Shown here: positions 18,457-27,307 of the stretch, piece by piece
How the letters are laid out: each line of letters opens with the position of its first letter
Numbering within the stretch: position 1 is the stretch's first letter
Assembly (NCBI GenBank): GCA_905212085.1
Contig: CAJMDF010000001.1
Coordinates: 31,304-95,303, forward strand
Reading direction: 5' to 3'
Length of the DNA: 64,000 nucleotides
Source of the DNA: an uncultured Clostridium sp.
GTDB lineage: Bacteria; Cyanobacteriota; Vampirovibrionia; Gastranaerophilales; Gastranaerophilaceae
Translations under genes and position numbers: made by a program
Notes under the pieces: model-generated
Seen by the model: only the letters and a program-made list of their open reading frames with translations
Databases searched by the model: none
What the model was told of the DNA's origin: nothing

Positions 18457-19182
18457 TTAACTTTCTGTGATCATTTGCATAGGGCCTTCTAATGATGCTG
18501 TAACGAATTGTTTTGTGTATTCGTTGTCTTGTCGCATCATTTCTTCCGGGGTTCCTTCAAAAACAATTTTCCCTTGGTAAAGCATAATTAATTTATCTGC
18601 GGTTCTGTTAATTGTAGACATCTGGTGAGTAACAACAACGGAAGCTGCATTTGTTTCATCTTTCAAGCGAACAATATAATCTTCAATCAGAGTTGATGAA
18701 ATCGGATCTAATCCTGCAGTCGGTTCATCATAAAGTATTGAATTAGGTTCTGTCACAATCGCACGAGCAAAGCTTACCCTTTTTTGCATACCGCCTGACA
18801 ATTCTGACGGGAATTTGTTTTCAATACCTTTTAGTCCTACTAGTTCTAATTTTTCTGCTACAATATTTCTTATTTCTTTTTCGGTGTATTTTTTTCTTAA
18901 ATCTTTTCTTTCATGTAGTGCAAATGCAATATTATCAGCTACATTTAGAGAGTCAAACAGGGCTGAGTATTGAAAAACCATTGCGATGTCACCTTTTGAA
19001 GTGATTATTTCTCCGCTGTCGGGGGTTAAAAGTCCGCATATAAGTTTAAGAATTGTACTTTTCCCTGACCCTGAAAATCCTACAATTGCAAGAGTCTCTC
19101 CGTTTTCTACTTTAAAAGATACGTTATCAATTACTCTTTTATCATCAAATGTTTTTATTAAATTTTTTACTTCTATACTCAT
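18457..19182 (-). CDS. mlaF: ABC transporter ATPase, MlaF-type
   Basis: 241 residues. Walker A G-F-S-G-S-G-K-S-T near 34-42, the signature L-S-G-G-M-Q-K-R, Walker B I-L-Y-D-E-P-T-A-G-L-D, and H-Q-M-S-T near 195, typical of the MlaF/Ttg2A group. With MlaE it forms the inner-membrane engine that moves phospholipids between the membranes of diderm cells. No MlaD-like MCE protein is in the window. The 21-base gap to mlaE indicates an operon. The presence of Mla supports a two-membrane envelope. Confidence 0.9.
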   Translation of the reverse strand: MSIEVKNLIKTFDDKRVIDNVSFKVENGETLAIVGFSGSGKSTILKLICGLLTPDSGEIITSKGDIAMVFQYSALFDSLNVADNIAFALHERKDLRKKYTEKEIRNIVAEKLELVGLKGIENKFPSELSGGMQKRVSFARAIVTEPNSILYDEPTAGLDPISSTLIEDYIVRLKDETNAASVVVTHQMSTINRTADKLIMLYQGKIVFEGTPEEMMRQDNEYTKQFVTASLEGPMQMITES

Positions 19183-19203
19183 TATGTTAAAATTTTACCT
19201 CTA

Positions 19204-20013
19204 TTAAAAGAAAAATGCTATAGCAAATATCATATCCCATATTACAATTGCAACAAAAGACCATACAACAGATTTTGTTGTAGCTTCCCCGACTCCTTTT
19301 GCTCCACCTTTTGCGTAATATCCGCAAGAGCAGCTGATTAAAGATATTGTTCCTCCGAAAAATAAAGCTTTTAAAAGGCACACACCTAAATCTTTCATGT
19401 AAATACCAAGCCAAGCAGAGTCAAAAAATGCTCGATAGCCGAGTCCTGCTGTTAATTTTGCTGTGACAGCCCCAGCCAGAACTCCGACAGTTGATGCAAT
19501 TACAACAATTGGGGGCATCATAATTAATCCTGCTAAAATTCTTGGTACAAATAAATAATTAATCGGATTAACTTTTAAAACTTCAATTGCATCTATTTGT
19601 TCAGTTACTCTCATTGTTGCAATTTCAGAAGCTAATGATGAGCCAATCATTGAAATTATTGCAAAGCCTGACATAATTACTCCTACTTCTCTTACTATAA
19701 GAATAGTCATTAAAAGCCCGACAAAATTGCTTCCGCCTTGTTTTACCATTTCTAATGCAACTTGTGATGCAACGATTACAGAGGTCATTCCGACAATAGA
19801 TAAAGTGATAGGTAATGATGTTACACCAAACCTATGGCATTGTTCAATTAGTTCTTTTTTATCAATTTGTCCTTTGAGTAAGCATTTTATTACATCAATT
19901 CCGTTAAGTGTTATTTTGCCGAGAGTGTCAAGAAATTCTTCAAATTCTTTGAACATTCCGGTAAATATCTTATATGTAGCTGATTGTTTGTAATATTTTT
20001 GTAGACTGCCCAT
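19204..20013 (-). CDS. mlaE: MlaE-type ABC permease
   Basis: About 269 residues with five to six membrane segments. The hallmark MlaE region is present: G-S-S-L-A-S-E-I-A-T-M-R-V-T-E-Q-I-D-A-I-E-V and N-P-I-N-Y-L-F-V-P-R. I chose the ATG at 20013 (M-G-S-L-Q-K) over a TTG five codons upstream because it is a normal start with AGGA just before it. First gene of the mlaE-mlaF-aminotransferase operon; divergent from the PadR regulator gene at 20117. Confidence 0.9.
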   Translation of the reverse strand: MGSLQKYYKQSATYKIFTGMFKEFEEFLDTLGKITLNGIDVIKCLLKGQIDKKELIEQCHRFGVTSLPITLSIVGMTSVIVASQVALEMVKQGGSNFVGLLMTILIVREVGVIMSGFAIISMIGSSLASEIATMRVTEQIDAIEVLKVNPINYLFVPRILAGLIMMPPIVVIASTVGVLAGAVTAKLTAGLGYRAFFDSAWLGIYMKDLGVCLLKALFFGGTISLISCSCGYYAKGGAKGVGEATTKSVVWSFVAIVIWDMIFAIAFFF

Positions 20014-20116
20014 TCCTGAATTATACAAAAAATTTTTGATTAATGCAATTTATGTTGAAATATTATGAGTATTTTATATGTTTGATAAACAGTGTAATTT
20101 GTGATATTCTTCAAAT

Positions 20117-20641
20117 ATGATTGAACTCTTAATTTTATATGTTTTGTTGAAAAGAGATTTGACGATGTATGCTATTCAAAAGCGTATTGAAGATAATTTC
20201 GCTCCATTTACAAAACCAAGTTTTGGTGCTTTGAAACCTGCTTTAAGACGTCTGGAAGATAAGCAATGTTTGACTTCAAGAAAAAGTATGTCTGAAGGTG
20301 GAAAATTATCTGTGTATTATGAAATTTCAAAAAATGGTATTGCAGAATTAAAACGTTTGGTACTTGAAGACTTGAGTGATAATCCATTGCAATTTCTATC
20401 AAATGCAAGAGTAAAACTTTCTTGTGCTGATTGTTTGGATTCCGCTGAAAGAAAAAGATTGTTTTTCTCAATCAAATCTCGTGCGATGCAATTTAAACTT
20501 GCAGCTCAAAATATTTTAAATGATGAGTATAGTCATATAAATTTTTATCAAAAAATTGTGTTAGATAATGCCCTTTGTGAATTTTCGAATTTTATAGTTA
20601 TAATTGAAGGACTGGAGAAAGATAATGCCAGCAATTGTTAA
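20117..20641 (+). CDS. PadR-family transcriptional regulator
   Basis: 174 residues. N-terminal winged helix (I-L-Y-V-L-L-K-R-D-L-T-M-Y-A-I, then P-A-L-R-R-L-E-D-K, then Y-Y-E-I-S-K-N-G) of about 85 residues and a helical C-terminal domain. PadR proteins are usually ligand-responsive repressors of neighbouring genes. The candidates here are the overlapping DUF512 gene and the divergent mla operon. The 103-base gap to mlaE would hold operators, but I cannot point to one with confidence. Confidence 0.82.
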   Translation: MIELLILYVLLKRDLTMYAIQKRIEDNFAPFTKPSFGALKPALRRLEDKQCLTSRKSMSEGGKLSVYYEISKNGIAELKRLVLEDLSDNPLQFLSNARVKLSCADCLDSAERKRLFFSIKSRAMQFKLAAQNILNDEYSHINFYQKIVLDNALCEFSNFIVIIEGLEKDNASNC

Positions 20642-21893
20642 TGGAGTAGTCGAAGGATCTATAGCTGAAGAATTAGGTATTGAAAAAGGTGATGAAATTT
20701 TGTCAATCGATAATTCTAAAATGATTGATATGATTGATTATAATTTTTTGTGTAAATCTGATTTTTTGACATTAGAAATTAAAAAGATAAATGGCGAGAT
20801 TGAAGAAATTGAGCTTGAAAAAGACTTTGATGAAGAATTAGGGATTATTTTTGAAAGTGCTGTATTTGACAGAGTAAAACCTTGTCTTAATCATTGTATT
20901 TTTTGCTTTGTTGATCAACAGCCAAAAGGATTGAGAGAAACTCTTTATGTAAAAGATGATGATTACAGATTATCTTATTTGCAAGGAACTTATATTACTT
21001 TAACAAATTTATCTGAAGATGATAAAGAGCGCATTAAAAGAATGCATTTAGGCCCTTTTTATGTTTCTGTTCATACTACGAATCCTGAATTAAGAGTAAA
21101 AATGCTTAAAAATCCTAATGCTGGTAAGGCTTTAGAAAATTTAAAATGGTTTAGAAAAAATAAAATTCCGTTTCATGCTCAAATTGTTTTGTGCCCAGGA
21201 TATAATGATGGCACTGAATTAGAAAGAACTCTTTCTGATTTGTCAGAACTTAAAAATACTGTGTTGTCCGTTGCAATTGTTCCAGTTGGGATTACTCAGT
21301 TCCGAAAAGAAGGGTTAAGGCAGGTTGATAAAAAATGTGCAGAAGAAACTATAAAAATTGCTTCAAAATATAAACGTGTATGCTGCTCTGATGAATTTTT
21401 CTTACTAGCAGGACAGGATATTCCTCCAACTAAGTATTATGGGAATTTTAATCAATTGGAAGATGGTGTTGGATCTATCAGAATCTTACTTGATGATTTT
21501 AAATCAAGAAAATTGCCTAAAAAGATTAAAACTCCATTGAAATTGTCGTTTGCGACTAGTTATGCTGCCAAGTATGCAATAGATAAAATCGCAGAAAAAT
21601 TAAATAAAATAAAAAATTTATCTGTAATGGTAAACCCTGTAAAGTCTGATTATTGGGGACAAGATATTACTGTTGCAGGATTAATTACAACAGATGATTT
21701 GATTAAAACCGTTAAAAATATTGATGCAGATATTGTGATAATTCCATCTGTTATGCTAAGACCTTATTCTGAGGATTTCCTTGATGGTAAGAATTTGGCT
21801 TACGTCAAAGAAAAAACAGGAAAAGAATTTTTTGTTGTAAAAAATATTTATTCAATGGGTGAAATTGTTGATTATTTAAAAAGGATACAGTAG
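20625..21893 (+). CDS. PDZ-containing radical-SAM-like DUF512 protein
   Basis: 422 residues. A PDZ-like N-terminus (G-S-I-A-E-E-L-G-I-E-K-G-D-E-I) is followed by a cysteine cluster near residue 85-92 (C-L-N-H-C-I-F-C-F-V), the C-x3-C-x2-C of radical-SAM enzymes, a TIM-barrel-like middle, and a C-terminal DUF512 region. These proteins are widespread in Firmicutes and Cyanobacteria; the reaction is unknown. I use ATG 20625 with its GGAGAAAG site; an upstream in-frame TTG at 20604 has no ribosome site. It overlaps the PadR gene by 17 bases. Confidence 0.85.
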   Translation: MPAIVNGVVEGSIAEELGIEKGDEILSIDNSKMIDMIDYNFLCKSDFLTLEIKKINGEIEEIELEKDFDEELGIIFESAVFDRVKPCLNHCIFCFVDQQPKGLRETLYVKDDDYRLSYLQGTYITLTNLSEDDKERIKRMHLGPFYVSVHTTNPELRVKMLKNPNAGKALENLKWFRKNKIPFHAQIVLCPGYNDGTELERTLSDLSELKNTVLSVAIVPVGITQFRKEGLRQVDKKCAEETIKIASKYKRVCCSDEFFLLAGQDIPPTKYYGNFNQLEDGVGSIRILLDDFKSRKLPKKIKTPLKLSFATSYAAKYAIDKIAEKLNKIKNLSVMVNPVKSDYWGQDITVAGLITTDDLIKTVKNIDADIVIIPSVMLRPYSEDFLDGKNLAYVKEKTGKEFFVVKNIYSMGEIVDYLKRIQ

Positions 21894-21896
21894 ATA

Positions 21897-21927
21897 AAAA
21901 AAAGCTCCTTTTTAAAGGAGCTTTTTT
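21897..21927. terminator. bidirectional intrinsic terminator
   Basis: AAAGCTCCTTT, TT loop, AAAGGAGCTTT with A-run and T-run flanks. Between the convergent DUF512 gene and glnA. Confidence 0.88.
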
Positions 21928-21931
21928 ATGA

Positions 21932-23296
21932 TTAAAATCTTTCTAAATATCTTTCGATTTCCCATTGAGAAACATATGTTCTGAAAGAATCCCATTCTTT
22001 TTTCTTAGCAGACATAAATTCATTAAATATGTGATCGCCTAGTGCTGCTCTTGATACAAGTGATTTGTCAAAATAATCAAGAGCTTCAGCAAGACTGCCG
22101 GGAAGTGAATCAATTCTTTGTTTTTTACGTTCTTTTGTTGTTAATTTATAAATATTGCTTTCTACTGGAGCTGGCGGGTCAATTTTGTTTCTTACCCCGT
22201 CAAGACAAGCTTCAAGAATTGCTGCAAATGCTAAATATGGGTTGCAAGATGGATCTGGGGATCTTAATTCTACTCTCGTAGAGCTGCCGCGTTTTGCAGG
22301 AACTCTTAATAATGCACTTCTGTTAGCAAGTGACCAAGCTAAGTATACAGGTGCTTCATATCCTGGAACTAAACGTTTAAAGCTGTTTACTGTAGGGTTT
22401 AAAATCGCCGTAATACTTTTTACGTGTTTTAACATCCCGCCAATTGAATATTTTGCAATGTCTGATAATTGATAATCAGCTTTTTCATCATAAAATGCGT
22501 TTTTGCCGTTTTTAAATAATGATACGTTGCAATGCATTCCTGAACCGTTAATACCATAAATTGGTTTTGGCATAAATGTTGCATGTAAATTATGTTTTGC
22601 TGCAATTGCTCTTACAGCTACTTTGAATGTTGCAACGTTATCAGCTGCTGTCAAAATATCAGCATATCTAAAATCGATTTCATGCTGTCCGTCAGCTACT
22701 TCGTGGTGAGATGCTTCAATGTCAAACCCCATTTCTTGAAGTGTCAGCACAATATCTGATCTTACATCTTCTCCTAAATCTTCAGGTCCTACATCATAAT
22801 ATCCTGCTGTATCATTCGTTGAAGTTGTTACATTCCCGTCTTTATCTTTTGCAAATAAGAAAAATTCTGCTTCCGGTCCGATATTCATTGAAAAACCTAA
22901 TTTTTCAGCTTCTTTCATTACTCTTTTTAAGTTACATCTAGGACAGCCTTCAAATGGTGTTCCATCTGCATTATAGATGTCACAAATTAATCTTGCTGAA
23001 TTTACTCCATCTGAACCTCTCCAAGGTAAAATTTGGAATGAGTTTTTGTCAGGGTGGAAGAACATATCAGATGTCTCAATACTTCTGAACCCCTTAATTG
23101 ATGATCCGTCAAGCATTATTTCGTTATTCAAAGCTTTTTCGATATGCTGTGAAGGAATGGTCATATTTTTTACTTGTCCGTTTATGTCAACGAATTGTAA
23201 TTTGATAAATTTGATGTTGTAATCTTTGATGAATCCTTTGATATCATCTTCACTGAATTGTCTGTTGTCTAATCTTGTGTGCATAAATTCTTTCAT
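21932..23296 (-). CDS. glnA: glutamine synthetase type I
   Basis: 454 residues. Makes glutamine from glutamate, ammonia and ATP. Family signatures: L-D-G-S-S-I-K-G-F near 62, E-A-E-F-F-L-F near 140, N-G-S-G-M-H-C-N near 255, L-V-P-G-Y-E-A-P near 310, and the R-x-P repeats of the active site. The compact length and the lack of an adenylylation-type C-terminal site suggest the GSI-alpha (Gram-positive-like) form. Upstream on the reverse strand lies a 529-base gene-free stretch that includes an inverted repeat possibly involved in regulation. Confidence 0.94.
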   Translation of the reverse strand: MKEFMHTRLDNRQFSEDDIKGFIKDYNIKFIKLQFVDINGQVKNMTIPSQHIEKALNNEIMLDGSSIKGFRSIETSDMFFHPDKNSFQILPWRGSDGVNSARLICDIYNADGTPFEGCPRCNLKRVMKEAEKLGFSMNIGPEAEFFLFAKDKDGNVTTSTNDTAGYYDVGPEDLGEDVRSDIVLTLQEMGFDIEASHHEVADGQHEIDFRYADILTAADNVATFKVAVRAIAAKHNLHATFMPKPIYGINGSGMHCNVSLFKNGKNAFYDEKADYQLSDIAKYSIGGMLKHVKSITAILNPTVNSFKRLVPGYEAPVYLAWSLANRSALLRVPAKRGSSTRVELRSPDPSCNPYLAFAAILEACLDGVRNKIDPPAPVESNIYKLTTKERKKQRIDSLPGSLAEALDYFDKSLVSRAALGDHIFNEFMSAKKKEWDSFRTYVSQWEIERYLERF

Positions 23297-23574
23297 GTAG
23301 ACCTCTTTCCTTCTAAACTGTATTTTTATAAATTACTTTTTTATTAGAATACTTTTTTTTCAAAAGGTCAATACTTTCGACATTAAGATTAGATAAAGAC
23401 AAAACAAGCGGATTTAATAAATATATGAATGTTTTTCTAAAAATAGTGTTAATTTTTAAAAAATCAGGGAATATATTAATTACAAAGGGAGGTACGGGAA
23501 AGTTTCAGTATAAAAATAAAGATTATTGAGCATATTTTTTAATGCTTAAATCTTTAAAATGCTTTGTAATATTG

Positions 23575-23594
23575 CTTTACAGAACTTTGTAAAG
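23575..23594. promoter_or_regulatory. inverted repeat, possible operator upstream of glnA
   Basis: CTTTACA-N6-TGTAAAG, perfect 7-base arms. A third half-site TGTAAAG follows at 23598-23604. Position is about 280 bases upstream of glnA. It is not an NtcA box (GTA-N8-TAC). Which protein binds is unknown. Confidence 0.4.
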
Positions 23595-23659
23595 ATATGT
23601 AAAGAAATAAATAGGATATAGCAATTATATACTATAAAAATACTTTATTAATATGTAAG

Positions 23660-23809
23660 TAATAAATACCAAATAAAACGATTAAATAAACACGAGATAT
23701 AAATACACACACTAACTATTTACACTACCTACTACACACTAACCTTCTACACACACGAGGAATTACTAAAAAGAATTCCAAACTCTATCGAAAGATAGGG
23801 TTTTTTTTT
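23660..23809 (+). ncRNA. candidate small RNA with C/A-rich body (5' end uncertain)
   Basis: A gene-free + strand segment ending in a clear terminator. The C/A-rich tract (about 23691-23757) is poor in G and would stay single-stranded, a feature of antisense-acting small RNAs. Short pieces such as CTACCT and ACCTTCT partly resemble anti-Shine-Dalgarno sequence. The 5' boundary is a guess and no conserved family was recognised. Confidence 0.3.
23780..23809 (+). terminator. + strand terminator with GAAA tetraloop
   Basis: Ten-pair stem AAACTCTATC / GATAGGGTTT (one T-G wobble) closed by a GAAA loop, followed by nine T. On the reverse strand no T run follows, so it serves a + strand transcript, although no + strand gene ends here. 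Confidence 0.8.
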
Positions 23810-23825
23810 GAGTAAAAGTTATGCT

Positions 23826-25763
23826 TTAGACTATTTGAGGGAAAACTATATCAATATATTTTTGATAGTTTTCAGGTTCAAAAAATCCGACTGAAAATTC
23901 TGCAGAATTAGCCCCTAATTGTTGTGCTTCCAGTACTTCTATCGGAGGTCCTGCCGGAGTTGAACGAGATGGATTTTTAGGGTTAGAAATTACACCTGTG
24001 CTTCTTAAAAGAGTTATAAGTAGAGATTTCCCTTTTACTTCATATTCTGTAAGTCCTTTTGTAATTACTCCAAAGCCTTGTGTTCCGACATATCTTTGCA
24101 TTGGTGCAAAATTTGTTTTAACTTCAATTCCTCTGACTTTTGGCAAGTGTTCTCTCATGTCATAATTCGGATCAAATTCTCTTTTAATAATAGAGTTTAA
24201 ATCTTCTGAGTATGTTTCTGTAACTGGTGATTTCAGGTTAAATTTTACTTGCCATAATTTATTTTTTAGCTTGTTATCCCATTCTATTTTAAAATTGATT
24301 AGTTCTTCATTTTGTTCTACTTGAATGTCAAAAAAACTTGTTTTAATTATATTATTTTTGAATGAGTAAATTTCAGCTTTTTCTCCGATATCATCTGCAA
24401 CAGCTCCAAAGTTATATGTATCACCTTCATCTTTGAAGCGTACAAATTCCATTTCGACATTTCCTATACGTATTTTACCGTTTTTAACTTCGAAGTTGAT
24501 TTGTGGCTTAACTGCAGGTGAATATTTTAGAGTATAAATATCTGTAAAGTCTTCTGTTACAGGGATTTTTTGAGTGTCATAAAGAAGCGAATTTTCTACT
24601 CCGAAATGTTTTCCGATAACTTTGTATTCAGGGAGTAAGTCTTTATTTTCCATTATTGGAGTTTTGAAATTGTATTTAAATCTTAATTCTTCAATGATAG
24701 TATTTGCTATTTGGATTATTTTTTCATACCTTGTGATATTTTCTCGATGAACTAAATCTGTGGAGCAACCGCAAATTCCGTCATGGGCTTGATTTTTAAG
24801 TAATAATTTATATGCGTATTCAATTATTGAGGTATATTCTGATCCGTATTTTTTCTGTAATTTGTTCGCTTGCTCAAGTAAATATGTGCATTTAACATTG
24901 TATTGTTTAAGTTTTAACCTAGCAGAATATGAACCTTGCAAGATAAATGTTTTGCTATTATCTCTTAGTTCATCGTTCCATTCAAATTGTTTAAAATTGT
25001 CTTTTACAAGTTCAAAGTATTCAAACGGATTAGATAGGTTAATTTCATATTCAGTATCGTCATTCTTAAATTGTTTCAGAATTTTATTTATTTTTTCGAT
25101 TTGTTCTGTAATATCAGGTTCTACTCCTAAATGATCTGCGCCGATTGGAAGAAGTAAATAATCACCAGATTTTTCTGCAATTTTATCTAAATTCCCTTTT
25201 AGCCATTCAGCTTTTTTTTCAATCGTCATTGGTGCTGAAAATATGTCCATAAAGTATCCGCGGATAAGATTTACTGTATTAATCCCGTTAAATGTGAATT
25301 CTGAGGGAATATCACCACAGCCGCGCCATACAACACATTTATCAATCCCAAATTCTTTAAATATTTTAGGAATATTTTGACTGTGTCCGAAAGTGTCAGC
25401 TAGATATCCTATAAAATCAGTGCAGCCAAAATTTTTTGAGATATTTAGACCTATTTCTAAATTCTTTTCAAATGCGGTTTTGTCTGTAAGAAATTCATCT
25501 ACAAGTGTATAGCAAGGTCCGATATATAATTTTTTTTCTGCGATAAGTTTTCTTACAAGTTCTTCTTTTTCAGGTCTGATTTCTAAGTAGTCTAAAAGAG
25601 CACTTACTTGTCCGTCAAAATAGAAAGATGGAATTTTATTTTGCTCAAGCATATTTAAGACGTTATCAAAAACTCTCAACAGTCTTAGTCTAAAAACTTC
25701 AAATTCTCTATACCATTCTCTATCCCAATGTGTGTGTAAATATGCTATAACTTGTTTTTTCAT
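23826..25763 (-). CDS. glycoside hydrolase family 38 alpha-mannosidase-like enzyme
   Basis: 645 residues. Opens with Y-L-H-T-H-W-D-R-E-W (H10, H12 and D14; zinc ligands in GH38). It carries the presumed nucleophile Asp in L-A-D-T-F-G-H-S near residue 143, and a Q-A-H-D-G-I-C-G-C-S motif in the middle domain. The C-terminal beta region is shorter than in classical 850-1000 residue GH38 enzymes, as in compact bacterial forms. No signal peptide, so cytoplasmic action on imported mannosides is likely. Monocistronic on the reverse strand. Confidence 0.88.
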   Translation of the reverse strand: MKKQVIAYLHTHWDREWYREFEVFRLRLLRVFDNVLNMLEQNKIPSFYFDGQVSALLDYLEIRPEKEELVRKLIAEKKLYIGPCYTLVDEFLTDKTAFEKNLEIGLNISKNFGCTDFIGYLADTFGHSQNIPKIFKEFGIDKCVVWRGCGDIPSEFTFNGINTVNLIRGYFMDIFSAPMTIEKKAEWLKGNLDKIAEKSGDYLLLPIGADHLGVEPDITEQIEKINKILKQFKNDDTEYEINLSNPFEYFELVKDNFKQFEWNDELRDNSKTFILQGSYSARLKLKQYNVKCTYLLEQANKLQKKYGSEYTSIIEYAYKLLLKNQAHDGICGCSTDLVHRENITRYEKIIQIANTIIEELRFKYNFKTPIMENKDLLPEYKVIGKHFGVENSLLYDTQKIPVTEDFTDIYTLKYSPAVKPQINFEVKNGKIRIGNVEMEFVRFKDEGDTYNFGAVADDIGEKAEIYSFKNNIIKTSFFDIQVEQNEELINFKIEWDNKLKNKLWQVKFNLKSPVTETYSEDLNSIIKREFDPNYDMREHLPKVRGIEVKTNFAPMQRYVGTQGFGVITKGLTEYEVKGKSLLITLLRSTGVISNPKNPSRSTPAGPPIEVLEAQQLGANSAEFSVGFFEPENYQKYIDIVFPQIV

Positions 25764-25890
25764 AATTAATTTTTAGCATATTTATTTGTATTGTGCAAAG
25801 AATTAACAAAAATTATCTAAGTGTCACCCCTTTTAGAGAATGTGGATTTTTATATATTTATTTATTTTAACTTAAAAGAGGTGAGGTTAA

Positions 25891-26724
25891 ATGAAAAAAA
25901 TAATTTTATTGTCAAGTTTGTTATTATTTATTGCAGGATCTGCTCAGGCAGGCATTTTATCAAATATTTTCGGGTTTGGAAACTACAATAACGGATATTA
26001 TTATCCGCCCAATTACCGCTATACAAACAGCAGTTATTACAGACCTCCAAGATACAACACTTATTATAATAACAGGTATTATTATAATCGAAATCCTTAT
26101 CAATATAACAGGTTTTATAATAACAGTTATCCAGGAAATTATTACAATTATAATTATAGGCAGCCTGTTATTTACAGAACTAATGTGAAAAGAAGCATGA
26201 TCGATGCAAGTAGTAATGAAAAAATTGTTGCAGATAAAATGTCAGGTATAGACAAGCTGGAAAGACAAATGTTTCATCAAACTTATGAGTATGAAACACC
26301 CAAGACACGTATTGAAAGACTTGAACAAAAGATATTTGGGGCATCTCAATCCGGAGAGTTAAAAGATCGCTTATCAACTTTAAAAAGTGCTGCAAAAAAT
26401 TACAAAGCTTACAATCATAATATGTATAACTCTTATAATCCTGATTATTCAAATTATTCAGCAAATAATGCTTACAGACCTCCAATTTTTACTGGTTCAT
26501 CAGGTGCAGGATGGCAAAATACGCTATGGGGAAATTTTAAGAATCAATTTACAGGCATGCCTACAGGTTTTACTCCAGCCATGGATCCGGCTTATATGGA
26601 TTACTTTGAAGCAGAACGTGCAATGATGGGTAATGGTCAATCTATCGATGTTAGAACAAACAGAGGGTATTACACGTCAAATACAAATCGCGGCATGACA
26701 ACAGGTGTGACAATATTAGATTGA
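25891..26724 (+). CDS. secreted Tyr/Asn-rich protein with LE...FG repeats
   Basis: 277 residues. Signal peptide of ~20 residues ending A-Q-A. Residues ~30-95 are extremely rich in Tyr, Asn, Arg and Pro (Y-Y-N-N-R-Y-Y-Y-N-R type). Then two copies of a helical motif: K-L-E-R-Q-M-F-H-Q-T-Y near 122 and R-L-E-Q-K-I-F-G near 143. This L-E-x-x-x-F-G-type motif recurs in surface or secreted proteins of Cyanobacteria and Melainabacteria. The C-terminal third is disordered. GAGGTGAGG ribosome site. Probably an envelope protein; role unknown. Confidence 0.75.
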   Translation: MKKIILLSSLLLFIAGSAQAGILSNIFGFGNYNNGYYYPPNYRYTNSSYYRPPRYNTYYNNRYYYNRNPYQYNRFYNNSYPGNYYNYNYRQPVIYRTNVKRSMIDASSNEKIVADKMSGIDKLERQMFHQTYEYETPKTRIERLEQKIFGASQSGELKDRLSTLKSAAKNYKAYNHNMYNSYNPDYSNYSANNAYRPPIFTGSSGAGWQNTLWGNFKNQFTGMPTGFTPAMDPAYMDYFEAERAMMGNGQSIDVRTNRGYYTSNTNRGMTTGVTILD

Positions 26725-26813
26725 CTTTTTTTATAATGTCATTAAATCATACATATAGATGTTTATGCCACTCTTAAAATAGGTAATAATATCTATGATA
26801 AGAGTGGTATAAA

Positions 26814-27302
26814 ATGCCTTTCAGATACAGGTTACAAAAAGTTCTGGAATTTCGTATTCGTAAAAAAGAAGAACAATTGGCCGTAGTTCAAAAAGCTCAA
26901 CAAGCAGTATTTATTGCGGAAGAAAATATTCGAAAAAACGAAGAAGAAATAAGGACAACAAAACAGAATATGCGTCAAGCAGATCCTATGATGTATGAAA
27001 CGTATGATAAATACTTAATATATCTTTGGGACAAAGCAGAAAAACTTGAACAAATCAGAGTAGAAGCTCAACAAAAGCTTGATGAAGAAAAAGCAAAGCT
27101 CGTAAAACTGGAACAAGGTGTTAAAGTCTTAGAAAAACATAAAGAAAAACACAGAGAGGCTTACATCGCAGAAGAAAAAGCCGCAGAATTAAAACAGTAT
27201 TCAGAATTAGGAGTTACAAGGTTTTTCAGGCAAAGCCACGAAAAAATAGAAGAGGAAGAAGAAATCCTCAAAAAGTTAGAAGAAATAGACGGAGGTAGTT
27301 AA
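26814..27302 (+). CDS. fliJ: flagellar export protein FliJ
   Basis: 162 residues, almost entirely charged coiled coil, starting F-R-Y-R-L-Q-K-V-L-E-F-R, the typical FliJ opening. FliJ is the central stalk of the FliI ATPase in the flagellar type III export apparatus. It is followed 5 bases later by a FliK-like gene and then a hook/rod gene, which supports the call, as coiled coil alone would not. fliI is not in the window. Confidence 0.82.
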   Translation: MPFRYRLQKVLEFRIRKKEEQLAVVQKAQQAVFIAEENIRKNEEEIRTTKQNMRQADPMMYETYDKYLIYLWDKAEKLEQIRVEAQQKLDEEKAKLVKLEQGVKVLEKHKEKHREAYIAEEKAAELKQYSELGVTRFFRQSHEKIEEEEEILKKLEEIDGGS

Positions 27303-27307
27303 TTAAA

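Larger units (their letters stand above)
23297..23825. other. 529-base gene-free region between glnA and the GH38 gene
   Basis: No ORF of substance on either strand. It contains the inverted repeat at 23575-23594, a strikingly C/A-rich, G-poor stretch on the + strand at about 23691-23757 (repeated ACACACTAAC and CTACCTACT-like units), and a strong + strand terminator at 23780-23809. Together these suggest a small RNA transcribed on the + strand; the 5' end is not defined. Confidence 0.5.

Noticed and set aside
23566..23580. GTAATATTGCTTTAC as an NtcA box for glnA
   Set aside because: Spacing between GTA and TAC is 9, not 8, and no suitably placed -10 for glnA was found.
23691..23757. ACACAC-rich tract as a CRISPR or tandem repeat array
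   Set aside because: Units are short and irregular with no spacers of constant length and no cas genes in the window.
26180..26485. Reverse frame of 101 residues within the Tyr/Asn-rich gene
   Set aside because: Antisense shadow of the low-complexity coding sequence; the forward gene has a signal peptide and ribosome site.
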